Origin: an uncultured Saprospiraceae bacterium
Lineage (GTDB): Bacteria; Bacteroidota; Bacteroidia; Chitinophagales; Saprospiraceae
Reading direction: 5' to 3'
NCBI GenBank assembly: GCA_937921775.1
Contig: CAKZUK010000220.1
Coordinates: forward strand, 1 to 37,293
DNA: 37,293 nt
Shown here: positions 20,701 through 27,240 of the stretch, in pieces
Layout of the letters: the number at the start of each line of letters is the position of its first letter
How positions within the stretch are numbered: the first letter of the stretch is position 1
Notes under the pieces: model-generated
Databases searched by the model: none
What the model was told of the DNA's origin: nothing
What the model saw: only the letters and a program-made list of their open reading frames with translations
Translations under genes and position numbers: made by a program

Positions 20701-21574
20701 AGAATGTTTAGATGTAGCGATTACTGCACCAACTACAGGTGGAACTGAAAATAGCTCTTGTAACGTAGAAATCACTTCTGGTGACGGTACATTGTCAATC
20801 GGAGGCTATACGCAACCAGTTGCTATCATTCAGGTTTTTGATAATCAATGGACGCCAGTATTCTCTTGTATGGGAGATTGTGCTAACCCACTAGTTATTG
20901 ATGATTTGGAAACAGGTACTTATTTTGTAAAAGTTAGCTTGTACGATGAAAACTGGATCATGGAATGTGGAGAGACTGAAGGTTATTACGGTGTAGTAAA
21001 TTCTTTAGGACTAGAAACTCAAGGTGCTGAATTCTTGTTCTTCACAGCTGCTAAAGATGGAAACGATGTAACACTTAACTGGACTACAAATACTGAATAC
21101 AAAAATGATTACTTCGTAGTAGAACGTTCTATTGACGGATTGAATTTTGAAACTGCTTTTGATGTATCTAGTATTAGAGACAACGATGCAGCAGTTTACT
21201 ATACTGACAAAGATGCTAGCCCACTAAGAGGTAAGAGCTTCTACCGATTGAAGCAGGTGTATGATAATGGAACTTACCGTTACTCTAACATTAAGCCAAT
21301 CGAGTTTGAGCTAGGTTTACTAGACTTCACAGTTTATCCTAACCCAACTACTGACAAGGTGTTTATCAACTTGAAAGAATTTGAAGGAGAAGCTGCTAGT
21401 GTAGTAATCAATAATGCACTTGGTGCGGAGATGATGACCTTCAACACGGAAGCATTGACTAGAGATGCAATCGAATTTAATGTAAGCGATTTGCAAGCAG
21501 GGATGTACAGCATTACTGCTAAAATGGAAGGTCGTAAGCAACTAACTCGTTTGTTTGTAATCGCTAAGAAGTAA
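14723..21574 (+). CDS. Giant T9SS-secreted C-type lectin/Calx-beta adhesin (protein 3)
   Basis: About 2,283 residues. An ATG at 14690 is also in frame, but 14723 is preferred because it yields a standard signal peptide (MKHLLTF..., cleavage after Ala22), whereas the upstream start adds 11 polar residues. A single C-type lectin (EPNN, WTD) follows the signal directly, very like the second lectin of protein 2. Then, by nucleotide: DGTA module (15200-15760), Ig-like segment (15770-16100), Asp-rich repeat, second DGTA module (16290-16745), two SprB-like repeats (16850-17375), Asp/Cys-rich repeats (17395-17820), three Calx-beta (17836-18825), Trp module, two Calx-beta (19090-19755), Trp module, type-3-like calcium repeat, third DGTA module (20155-20710), Trp module, FnIII-like linker and T9SS type A sorting domain (21305 to end). 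It lacks the beta-helix and HYR parts of its neighbours. Surface adhesin by inference. Confidence 0.93.
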   Translation: MKHLLTFSTCLLLMLCSIVSYANLDDNFIYLGEHNNSTYYCSNTSDFTWHEARVAAQTYGGHLAIVDDAAENEFIRNSIMSDYIWLGLTDENSEGNYYDVFGNSCQYYNWNAGEPNNSNGEEHFVRLLKSNGQWTDRNASFLAEFVVEIPNAPTAPTPTGNVCTTRSANNVINCNNDLNYGGWLKIAGYTTSYNVSNANLVEYSDGTAVFTGTWTNHDDNNLVFDFEIWASGKTDVAPANSPKTHSCLTPDYNEFYYYTDFDGILYGKNFAEGAQIVIATYGAAFQLGVGANATGTENTFGASAWYSGYLTQQPTNGNSITLNTSANGHLGDINIQLSGGVDDCDNPPTCDGEISSIMLTNGSESVTLENGGTYQICELPTDNYLEAVVNGSHESFKFTVNGVDRTENSEPYNYPSVSNGETWNPQPDTYTIVSQLYAENNLGGLLCNEETIQITIEDCSPCYQLGGDSDNDGICDNDDCAPNNADLPTTPGTACDDNNNNTITDVIQADACTCAGTVPTNVCVKYKVSDSTPECGPFPNEAGVFFRRDCPSPTFEVWKAGDDLMLEERGDGTAVLTGSVYNGAIIGIVNIEYWAYSSTGTNWTNTCYNDQMNEDYFYNHFEGTISIDGIEYTLVEKGASFVFGEGANNESTGEFGFGGWLDGTWGNCVESFGKLTPIVPGSTCDDGNPETENDVIGADGCTCAGIVDPCILDELVTVSYEDLLCENTGAITFNFVDESDRTQIAFSLDGGSTWKSNIQDNLGSVTYADLVAGTYELMTRWGNGDCPTTLESVVIQGNGASPVATVSSTDTNCGGSDGSITFTFENAPNRSQIAFSLDGGSTWEANVADNSGSKIYENLAEGTYDLSIRWGDTDCPTSLGQVTLSYGNIGTTCDDGDACTTGDVYDAACNCVGTFADADNDGVCDANDICEGSDDTADADGDGTPDGCDDCDAALEGTTCNDGDDCTTGDVYDAACNCAGTFADADNDGVCDADDCAPNNADLPTTVGTACNDNDPTTENDVIQSNGCDCAGTEIIIPGISIDDVIVSEQDGTAVLNICLDEATTVDVTVDFATANDSALEDADYLGQSGTITIEAGELCAMVIIELVDDANPEDTEELVVNLSNPTGAELVDDQGTVTILDTDVIVPSISIDDVIVNEEDGTAVLTICSDVTSIGLIVVDFTTSNGSAIDGVDYAEQSGIAVIPSGELCTMITIDIIDDASPESTEELVVNLSNVIGAVIADDQGTITILDTDATPLPSLDINDITVNEEDGIATLEICLDAVSDEAITVDFATADDSANEGSDYTGISGTLTIEAGELCAAITIPLVDDATPEETEELVVNLSNPIGAVIADDQGTVTILDTDVEASNCDDITITEADGTITTAGYDSPIVFIKVYDSNWNNVFDSGMITDNDAQSVSGLPAGEYWVFVKAYDMSWNELCDIHETITIEGVIGNDPNLAINDITVNEEDGTATLEVCLDEVSDEAITVDFATADDSANEGSDYTGVSGTLTIEAGELCAAITIPLVDDATPESTEELVINLSNPTGANLADDQGVITILDTDVLGNDPLIAINDITINEEDGLATLAICLDAIADEDVTVDYATTNGSAIAGDDYIASTGTVTIPAGMLCMIIDLPILDDNNPESTETFEVILSNPNGGSIYDGTGIVTILDTDTPADGCSAISIEANDAVITVGGYSDPIVFVKVYDGNWDLVYNSGMLTNNETQTITVTETDTYWVFVKTYDTNWNQLCDKHEVFNVICHGADLCADLGGDTDGDGVCDDNDLCPGFDDNIDTNNNGIPDACDTVDPELCIEREVSSTDLCVGDTDYSFFIRFENTHYYYQFTDAATFTEYTDGTALLTGTIQNNEIPSLQFEVEVLYSGRTIDAPAESPKEHVCLSVDTDMFYFYPSLTGTLTGIDGAEGAVITMTEFGPAFQVGLGGNVTSTTDDFGGSGWMTMEVVNQPTTGSPLSFESSTSGEGDVNIMLTGGYEECLDVAITAPTTGGTENSSCNVEITSGDGTLSIGGYTQPVAIIQVFDNQWTPVFSCMGDCANPLVIDDLETGTYFVKVSLYDENWIMECGETEGYYGVVNSLGLETQGAEFLFFTAAKDGNDVTLNWTTNTEYKNDYFVVERSIDGLNFETAFDVSSIRDNDAAVYYTDKDASPLRGKSFYRLKQVYDNGTYRYSNIKPIEFELGLLDFTVYPNPTTDKVFINLKEFEGEAASVVINNALGAEMMTFNTEALTRDAIEFNVSDLQAGMYSITAKMEGRKQLTRLFVIAKK
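17458..17578 (+). repeat. 121-bp block shared with adhesin gene 2
   Basis: Counterpart of 10614-10734, with two mismatches and no gaps. It encodes DxDxDG calcium-type repeats with interspersed Cys. Confidence 0.85.
18587..18717 (+). repeat. 131-bp near-identical Calx-beta repeat, copy A (copy B at 19184-19314)
   Basis: The core of the third Calx-beta domain of protein 3 recurs in the fourth with two mismatches over 131 bp, although a Trp module separates the two domains. Flanking parts of both domains have diverged, pointing to recent conversion or duplication. Confidence 0.85.
19184..19314 (+). repeat. 131-bp near-identical Calx-beta repeat, copy B
   Basis: Counterpart of 18587-18717 within the fourth Calx-beta domain of protein 3; two mismatches, no gaps. 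Confidence 0.85.
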
Positions 21575-21630
21575 TTGATTTGAGTATGTTTTAAACATAC
21601 ATCAATTTAGATATACAGATTTATTTAGAG

Positions 21631-21663
21631 ATGGTCGTTTCCTTTTGGGGAGCGGCCATTTTT
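21631..21663 (+). terminator. Intrinsic terminator of adhesin gene 3
   Basis: An ATGGTCG / CGGCCAT stem, extendable inward through wobble pairs around a T-rich loop, is followed by five T, 57 bp after the stop codon. Confidence 0.85.
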
Positions 21664-21753
21664 GATTTGGCTAGGATAGACTGTCTTTTAGAATAGAAAA
21701 GACTTATTCTAGGTGAAACAGATATTTTAAGGAGAATTAGATCAGATTTTGGC

Positions 21754-21790
21754 AAAAAAATAAGGCTGCTACCGTTTCCGGAGCAGCCTT
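21754..21790 (-). terminator. Intrinsic terminator of the minus-strand LVIVD-repeat gene
   Basis: AAGGCTGCT pairs with AGCAGCCTT (9 bp), with a further CCG/CGG above a one-base bulge. The A-run at 21754-21760 becomes the U-tract on the minus strand, so it faces the convergent gene ending at 21923. The rest of the 348-bp gap between adhesin gene 3 and that gene holds only this hairpin and the terminator at 21631. Confidence 0.88.
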
Positions 21791-21922
21791 GCCTATGTTC
21801 ATTGGATTATAAAGTGCAGGCTTCCCTGCGTGTTATTCGTTTTGTGGGAAGTGATGATATTGGATAAAAAACCGTTAATTTGATTCTAAGAACCACTTAC
21901 CAGTCATCCATGACCACTTGCC

Positions 21923-23347
21923 TTATTTTTTGACCACTTTGCGAGTAGCTGTGTGATCTTTACCTGACAAACTTAAGAAATACATTCCAGCAGTCAAAGA
22001 AGAAACGTCTAAAATTTCAGTTTGAGCACCATTAATATTTGAAGTTGTTTGCATAACAAGGCGACCATTCATGTCTGTCATCTTCAAAGAAACGGCCTCA
22101 GATTCACTACTTTCCATCGTTACTGTAAGGAAATCCCCAGCAGGAGTAGGGTGAATATTGAATTTGTTGATATTGGTTGGTAACTCATTAGTTGAAACAA
22201 TAGGAGTTATAACTAGCTCTTGCGAAGTCAAACCGGAATCAAAATCTGAGAAAATAATATTTCCTGAAGGTAAAAACGGATAAACCCCCCAACAGCCAGC
22301 ATAGCCATGGTAACCATAGTTTGCCAAGTCAGATGGATCATCATTTTGAGGATGCGTATCATGCGTTGCCACTTTTACAGGAGCAGTAGGGTCAGATATG
22401 TCAAATATCACTACACCATCTTCATAATAGGACACATAGGCCAAATCACCCAAAATATAAGGATTGTGAGGCGTAGCATACATGTCAAGGTCATTTCCAC
22501 TTGGATCAGTAGCAGGTGCATTGTCAATATTAGGATCAACGAAAGTTGCTTGAATAGTCAAATCATTGTCCATTAGATTGGTTGCATCTACCATTAGCAT
22601 CGGTAAACCTGTTGGTACTTCCTCCGCTACGATGATGGTATTACCATCTTCAGATACCCAGTTAGAGTGGTTGTAGCCATTCGTCTCCAAGGTCGCAATC
22701 AATACAGGATTAGCAGCATCTTCCAAATTCCAAACATAAAGGCCATCCCAAGCCGATGAGCAGTAAGCGATATTGTCACGTACATAAAGATCGTGGATAT
22801 AAGTACCATCTAGATCAAGTTGCGCTAGTAGCTGTGGACTGTCAGGATTTGTAATATCCAGTATAACCATAGAGCCAGGTCCACCAACTACATACAAACG
22901 AGCATTTGCTTCATCAACAAAAATATCGTGAGCAGAACCGAAAAATTCGTCACTTTGATAGGTTTTGGTAGCAGAGTTAGGTAAATCGCTCATATCTACG
23001 ATGATTAAGCCTTCACCACTGTTGTCAGAGCAGGCATAGAGGCGATCTTGGTAAGTTTTCATATCTCGCCAAACTGTTTCAGTTCCACCTTCAAAACGCT
23101 CAATTTCAACAGAGTTAGCAGGGTCGGTAACATCAATAATGTGAACAAAAGCAGCACTTCCAAGCAGTGCATATTCTCGACCATCAGGAGCAGCATAGCC
23201 CCAAATGTCATTAAACGTTCCGTAAAAGTGAGTAGGTAAGTTGTCATCATCCCAGCCACCTAAGGTAATCAAGGTATATTCCTCATCTTGGGCAAATGCA
23301 ACACAGGCAAAGGCTAAGAATAAAGTGAGTAGTTTAATTTTTTTCAT
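21923..23347 (-). CDS. Choice-of-anchor B family protein (LVIVD repeats) with T9SS sorting domain
   Basis: Secreted 474-residue protein. The signal peptide (MKKIKLLTLFLAFACVAFAQ) is cleaved after about Ala19. Residues 25-390 carry LVIVD-type beta-propeller repeats: VHIIDVTDP, LIIVDMSD, MVILDITNPDSP, LYVWNLEDAANP and VVIFDISDPTAP. The recurring HD/YNHS signature residues of the choice-of-anchor B family are also present. Residues 395-474 form a T9SS type A sorting domain (IHPTP, GMYFLSL, basic end), so export should be through the T9SS with attachment to or release from the cell surface. The family's biochemical role is not established. It is divergent from the PorV/PorQ-family gene across 280 bp and ends at its own terminator. 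Confidence 0.92.
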   Translation of the reverse strand: MKKIKLLTLFLAFACVAFAQDEEYTLITLGGWDDDNLPTHFYGTFNDIWGYAAPDGREYALLGSAAFVHIIDVTDPANSVEIERFEGGTETVWRDMKTYQDRLYACSDNSGEGLIIVDMSDLPNSATKTYQSDEFFGSAHDIFVDEANARLYVVGGPGSMVILDITNPDSPQLLAQLDLDGTYIHDLYVRDNIAYCSSAWDGLYVWNLEDAANPVLIATLETNGYNHSNWVSEDGNTIIVAEEVPTGLPMLMVDATNLMDNDLTIQATFVDPNIDNAPATDPSGNDLDMYATPHNPYILGDLAYVSYYEDGVVIFDISDPTAPVKVATHDTHPQNDDPSDLANYGYHGYAGCWGVYPFLPSGNIIFSDFDSGLTSQELVITPIVSTNELPTNINKFNIHPTPAGDFLTVTMESSESEAVSLKMTDMNGRLVMQTTSNINGAQTEILDVSSLTAGMYFLSLSGKDHTATRKVVKK

Positions 23348-23581
23348 ACAATGGATTATTTTCTATTTTTAATTTAAAATCGAATTTACAAGACTAATGA
23401 GACATGTAAGCCTTTAATTCCCTAAAATTGTACCCGAATTGACAGTATGCCGCTGAAAATATGCTAGTATGGCTTATAATGTACTTTTTTTTTATACGTT
23501 AGAGGATCAAGGAAGTTTACTAAATCGATTTGTCAATCATATTCTGGCATAAAAATTTATACATAAGCCTTATAGACACAC

Positions 23582-23589
23582 TATTTTTG
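23582..23589 (+). promoter_or_regulatory. Possible -7 box of the PorV/PorQ-family gene
   Basis: TATTTTTG matches TAnnTTTG, 38 bp before the ATG. No clear TTTG lies at the expected distance upstream, so this is weak. Confidence 0.35.
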
Positions 23590-23627
23590 ACCAAAGCTCA
23601 GTTCCAATAAAAACTATTTACTCCATT

Positions 23628-24740
23628 ATGTTTACAAATACACGCACATCACTGATTTTTAGCCTATTACTTGTCGCAACTACTATGTGGGGGCAACGCA
23701 AGTACAGTAACGAATTTTTAGCAATCGGAGTTAGTGCCCGAGCGCACGGAATGGCCAACGCACAGGTCGCTTTTGTCGACGATGTGACCTCTGGTTATTG
23801 GAATCCTGCCGGCTTGACGCAAATTCAAGCTCCATTCCAGATAGGTGCTATGCACGCTGAATGGTTTGCCGGTATTGGTAAGTTTGATTTTATCAGTATT
23901 GCTAAGCCCTTGAACGCAGATAAAAGCTCAGCGGTTGGGCTAACCATCATCCGATTGGGAATTGACGATATTCCTTACACGATTCGTTTGATCGAAGAAG
24001 ATGGTACCATCAATTATGACAACGTAACTTCATTCTCAGCAGCAGACTACGCTGTCCTATTATCCTACGCAAGAAAGATTAAGGTGAAAGGCAATGAGCT
24101 ATCTCTTGGCGGAAATGCAAAAATTATTCGACGTGTAATTGGAGATATTGGTTCCGCTTGGGGCTTTGGACTTGACTTCGGAGCTCAGTACAGAGTAGGC
24201 GATAAATTGCGCTTTGGTCTAATGGCAAGAGATGTCACTTCGACCTTTAACGCTTGGAGCTTTTCACTAAACGATGAGGAGAAAGAAGTATTTAGAGAAA
24301 CCGAGAATGAGATACCTGAAAGCAGTATAGAGATCACTCGACCTAAGTTTACTTTAGGAGGATCCTATACGACGCCTCTTGGCAAAAAAACAAGCCTGAC
24401 GACAGCACTTGATATGGACTTTACTACAGATGGTCAGAGAAATGTTTTAGTAAGTTCTAAGTCATTCAACATGGATCCTAAATTTGGTTTGGAACTAGGT
24501 TACAACAAATTCATCTTCTTAAGAGGTGGTATTGGTAACTTCCAGCAATCCTTAGACGATGTAGATGGTTCTACCAAGGTTTGGAGCTTCCAACCTAACT
24601 TCGGAATCGGAGTGGTACTAGGGCGATTTACCATTGATTATTCGCAGACGGATATTGGAGATGTAGCATTGGTTGAAAAATCGAATATCTTTTCTTTGAA
24701 AATTGATTTGAAGAACCGCAAGAAGCAACCAGGTAATTAA
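23628..24740 (+). CDS. PorV/PorQ-family outer-membrane beta-barrel protein
   Basis: 370 residues. The N-terminus is a signal peptide (cleavage near Gly22-Gln23). The mature start has the family hallmark: GVSARAHGMANAQVAF then DDVTSGYWNPAGL (about residues 33-62). The rest alternates amphipathic strands typical of a FadL-like barrel and ends in a strand (IFSLKIDL). Members include PorV, which shuttles T9SS cargo to the sortase, and PorQ, but the family is broad and most genomes hold several uncharacterised copies, so I do not call this porV itself. Its position next to four T9SS cargo genes is suggestive. It has its own transcription unit, divergent from the LVIVD-repeat gene. Confidence 0.85.
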   Translation: MFTNTRTSLIFSLLLVATTMWGQRKYSNEFLAIGVSARAHGMANAQVAFVDDVTSGYWNPAGLTQIQAPFQIGAMHAEWFAGIGKFDFISIAKPLNADKSSAVGLTIIRLGIDDIPYTIRLIEEDGTINYDNVTSFSAADYAVLLSYARKIKVKGNELSLGGNAKIIRRVIGDIGSAWGFGLDFGAQYRVGDKLRFGLMARDVTSTFNAWSFSLNDEEKEVFRETENEIPESSIEITRPKFTLGGSYTTPLGKKTSLTTALDMDFTTDGQRNVLVSSKSFNMDPKFGLELGYNKFIFLRGGIGNFQQSLDDVDGSTKVWSFQPNFGIGVVLGRFTIDYSQTDIGDVALVEKSNIFSLKIDLKNRKKQPGN

Positions 24741-24867
24741 ATTTTTGATTGAAAAGCTTCTTCAATTAAAGTCAAAGTGGCAATCGCAGTTTCAGTTTTT
24801 CCCTCTATCGCGCAAGATGTAGGTTTTCTTAGGGATTTGATTTGAATTATTTCTTTCGCTCAAAACA

Positions 24868-24945
24868 CCGGAGAGAGAAATTTCACACGCGTTAGGTATC
24901 TTTTTTTGCCTAAGCAAAAAAAGATACCTCTGCGCTCTCTCTCGG
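24868..24945. repeat. Imperfect 78-bp palindrome with a perfect 16-bp core stem
   Basis: Core arms 24894-24909 and 24914-24929 are perfectly complementary (AGGTATCTTTTTTTGC and its complement) around a 4-nt loop. Outside them, a CCGGAGAGAG-like arm (24868-24878) pairs with CTCTCTCTCGG (24935-24945) with a bulge. It sits between two convergent genes (ends at 24740 and 24996), so it may act as a bidirectional terminator, but it lacks a clean external T-tract. The downstream phrase at 24967-24987 (CTCAGCGTCTCTGCG) resembles interspersed intergenic repeats I recall from several phyla, so a dispersed repeat element is the alternative. Confidence 0.75.
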
Positions 24946-24995
24946 ATCCTATTATAGTAGTGGGCAACTCAGCGTCTCTGCGTTGAAAAAGCATA

Positions 24996-26873
24996 TTATC
25001 CTCCAAGCTCATTCCGAATCATTCCAGCATGATGTCGCTGAATCTCTGCTTTTATGCGTCGTTCCAAACGCTCCTTATCAGCACTATATTTTTCCATTAA
25101 ATTTTGACTCAATTTTGGATCAGCAATATGATCATACAAGCCAATTGTTTTAACTTCATCGAAGAGTAAAATAAAGCGCTCATCAATGATTTGGTAAACC
25201 TGATTGGAATACATGACTGCGTAGCTATGTGCTGTTTTTTCAAAGACGCTATTACCAAAGGTTTGGTACGGCTCGTCGTATTGTAAATAGTTCAGTACCG
25301 AAGGTAAAATGTCAATCTGTGAGGCTACCCGTCTTTGTGACCCTTTGAGTTGTTGACTGGGATGATAGAAGAGTAGGGGAATCGAATATTTTCCTAATTT
25401 AGTTTGGTAAGTATGGTCCTTTGATTGTCCGGTATGATCAGCTGTGATGATGAAAAGCGTATTGTCAAACCAATCCATATTTCGAGCAGTCTGGAAGAAT
25501 TTGCTTAGCGCAAAATCCGTATATTGAACCGCGCGATAAAGTGGGGGAGTATCGGAGTGTTTTTGTTCAAAGTAATCTTCAACAGCATAAGGATGATGCG
25601 AGCTTAAAGAAAATAATAGGCTTGTAAATGGTTCAGGGTATTTGTCAATCGTGTTGGCAGTAAACTGAAAAAAGGGTGCATCCCAAATGCCCCATTGTCC
25701 ATCATAATCATTTTGATCTGGGTAGGAAGTTCTGTCATAGAAATGATCGTAACCACAGAGTTGAGAAAAGTCTTCAAACTCCATGGAACCAGGATTGGAA
25801 CCATGAAAAAATCCGCTGGTATAGCCTTTCTTTTTGAGCATGCCAGGCAAGCCTTGTAATTGATTGGACTGGTAAGCCGAAAACATAATTGGATCATTCA
25901 TCAACGAAGGAATACCTGTAGTGATGGCTGCAATTCCCTGAGTAGAGCGAAGGCCATTTGCAAACGAATATTCGCAATAGTATCCCTCCTGCATTAATGA
26001 ATCAAGGAAGGGAGTATACCCTTTTTTATTGTTGAAAAAAGAAGAGTATTCCTTTCCAAAGCTTTCCAATACAATGATACAGACATTGTGCTTTGTCATG
26101 GGCTCTGCACTTGTTTTTGGCGGCCCAAAAAATCCCTTTAACTCAGACTCCGAAAAGTAATTCTGCTCTTCTAGAAATCGCTGTTGTGCAGAGAATAATA
26201 AGCTGAGAGAGCTAGGATAAATCAAGGGGGCCAATCGCATGTCGTCCACACATTGATTCGCATTAAGTGGCATCAACGGCCGCATTTGCAAGCCACCGCG
26301 TACCGCTACCAAAGTAAAGCTAGCACCCAAAATGAAAACCAGACTTTGCATGAAATAATGATGTCTCGCTGGTTCTGATTTTAACTTCCATTTCCAACTA
26401 AAATAAGCTAACATAAATAGTAAACCAAAATAGAGTAGTATCAAAAACCAATACTCTACAGCGATGGCCAATAGCATATCTGAGGTGTTGGCGATAAGCC
26501 CAAAATCACCTGCATTCGTTCGTCGAAGTGCATAAGGAAAGTAAGCAAGGTCGACCAGCTCAAAGAAGAGTGCTAGTCCATTGCAAAATAAAAATAAAAG
26601 CCATTGGAAAATTTGATATCCCTTCAAACTACGCTGCTTAAGCGGAAGTAAATAAGTCAGAATAACAGGTAGATTAATGTAAGCCACAGCCACCAAGTCA
26701 AAGCGCAATCCCTGTAAAAAAATCTTCCCTAATTCTTGCCCACTTACTGCCGGAAATAACAATTGATTGTATGAAAAGAAAAGTGCTCTGCAAATAGTGA
26801 ATATGAGCATTGCTACAGCTAGTTGGAGTACTGCTGTGATAAGATAATGTCCTTCTTTCCAAGCTCTTTGCAT
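24996..26873 (-). CDS. LTA synthase family membrane phosphotransferase/sulfatase-fold protein
   Basis: 625 residues. The N-terminal part has about five membrane helices (about 11-33, 51-75, 87-110, 132-160, 171-194), followed by an extracytoplasmic alkaline-phosphatase-fold domain (about 260-560). Metal and catalytic positions of the LtaS family are visible: Glu270 (VLESFGKEY), Thr311 (LRSTQG, the nucleophile position), His426/His427 (SSHHPY) and Asp479-His480 (TADHTG). Characterised relatives transfer phosphoglycerol (LtaS) or phosphoethanolamine, or modify surface glycans. Gram-negative Bacteroidota make no lipoteichoic acid, so the substrate here is unknown; lipid A or periplasmic/surface glycan modification is plausible. 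Length and domain order are normal for the family. It is flanked by the palindrome downstream and by the small-RNA region upstream, with no operon partner. Confidence 0.88.
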   Translation of the reverse strand: MQRAWKEGHYLITAVLQLAVAMLIFTICRALFFSYNQLLFPAVSGQELGKIFLQGLRFDLVAVAYINLPVILTYLLPLKQRSLKGYQIFQWLLFLFCNGLALFFELVDLAYFPYALRRTNAGDFGLIANTSDMLLAIAVEYWFLILLYFGLLFMLAYFSWKWKLKSEPARHHYFMQSLVFILGASFTLVAVRGGLQMRPLMPLNANQCVDDMRLAPLIYPSSLSLLFSAQQRFLEEQNYFSESELKGFFGPPKTSAEPMTKHNVCIIVLESFGKEYSSFFNNKKGYTPFLDSLMQEGYYCEYSFANGLRSTQGIAAITTGIPSLMNDPIMFSAYQSNQLQGLPGMLKKKGYTSGFFHGSNPGSMEFEDFSQLCGYDHFYDRTSYPDQNDYDGQWGIWDAPFFQFTANTIDKYPEPFTSLLFSLSSHHPYAVEDYFEQKHSDTPPLYRAVQYTDFALSKFFQTARNMDWFDNTLFIITADHTGQSKDHTYQTKLGKYSIPLLFYHPSQQLKGSQRRVASQIDILPSVLNYLQYDEPYQTFGNSVFEKTAHSYAVMYSNQVYQIIDERFILLFDEVKTIGLYDHIADPKLSQNLMEKYSADKERLERRIKAEIQRHHAGMIRNELGG

Positions 26874-26996
26874 GGGGTGAAGATAGGAAGAATATCTTTG
26901 ACATTATTAATTAGCATTCTGTTTGAACTTAATTTAGTACAAGCAATTACTGACAAGATTTGTATAAAGCCAAAGACGAAATATCTGCGTAAAACA

Positions 26997-27063
26997 ACAA
27001 AGGTGTCGCTCCGAAGGAGAAGAAAAACGAAGTCTTTCAATCTCTTAGGAACAACACCTTTGT
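26997..27063. repeat. 10-bp inverted repeat with 47-nt spacer
   Basis: ACAAAGGTGT (26997-27006) and its exact complement (27054-27063) flank a spacer that contains a CTCC-GAA-GGAG mini-hairpin (27009-27019). It directly abuts the A-run of the minus-strand terminator at 27064. No function can be assigned. Confidence 0.5.
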
Positions 27064-27099
27064 AAAAAAAAAATCCAAACAAGGATCGAGGTGTTTGGA
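27064..27099 (-). terminator. Intrinsic terminator of the minus-strand small RNA
   Basis: Perfect 8-bp stem TCCAAACA / TGTTTGGA (27074-27081 with 27092-27099) with a 10-nt loop. On the minus strand ten uninterrupted U follow (27064-27073). No protein gene ends close upstream on this strand; the nearest stop is at 27592. Confidence 0.85.
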
Positions 27100-27237
27100 C
27101 CCCGGAAATACATGGTTAGGGCAGCCGGAATGGTTCAGTAATCTCCTCGTCCTGAAATGAATCAGGAAACGGACAAGTCAACGTTTGGAGCCCGCCCTAG
27201 TCACTCACGAGTCAAAGCCCTAATGATAATAGTGTTG
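27064..27237 (-). ncRNA. Probable structured small RNA of about 170 nt, family unresolved
   Basis: On the minus strand a -7 promoter box (27241-27248) is followed about 165 nt later by an unmistakable intrinsic terminator (27064-27099), with no reading frame between them. Visible helices: TCCTGA-(6 nt)-TCAGGA hairpin (27150-27167); an 8-bp helix TAGGGCGG with CTGCCCTA (27192-27199 with 27117-27124, one G-U); and an alternative 7-bp helix TTAGGGC with GCCCTAA (27217-27223 with 27116-27122) that uses the same 3' strand. The long irregular rod closing on a terminal hairpin, and the length, would suit a 6S-type RNA. I could not match it to a remembered 6S, SRP, RNase P or tmRNA signature, so the identity is open. 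Confidence 0.5.
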
Positions 27238-27240
27238 GAC

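Noticed and set aside
23484-23492. T-run in the divergent intergenic region as a terminator
   Set aside because: No stem precedes it on either strand.
24741-24780. Weak TGATTGAA / TTCAATTA hairpin after the PorV/PorQ-family gene as its terminator
   Set aside because: AT-rich 8-bp stem with a wobble and no T-tract; not convincing.
26819-27082. Overlapping open frames of 80 and 87 codons on both strands in the region upstream of the LTA-synthase-like gene
   Set aside because: They overlap the start of that gene and the inverted repeat and terminator, and the translations show no recognisable features. The RNA explanation fits better.
27132-27146. GGTTCAGTAATC as a tRNA T-loop
   Set aside because: No acceptor, D or anticodon arms can be formed around it.
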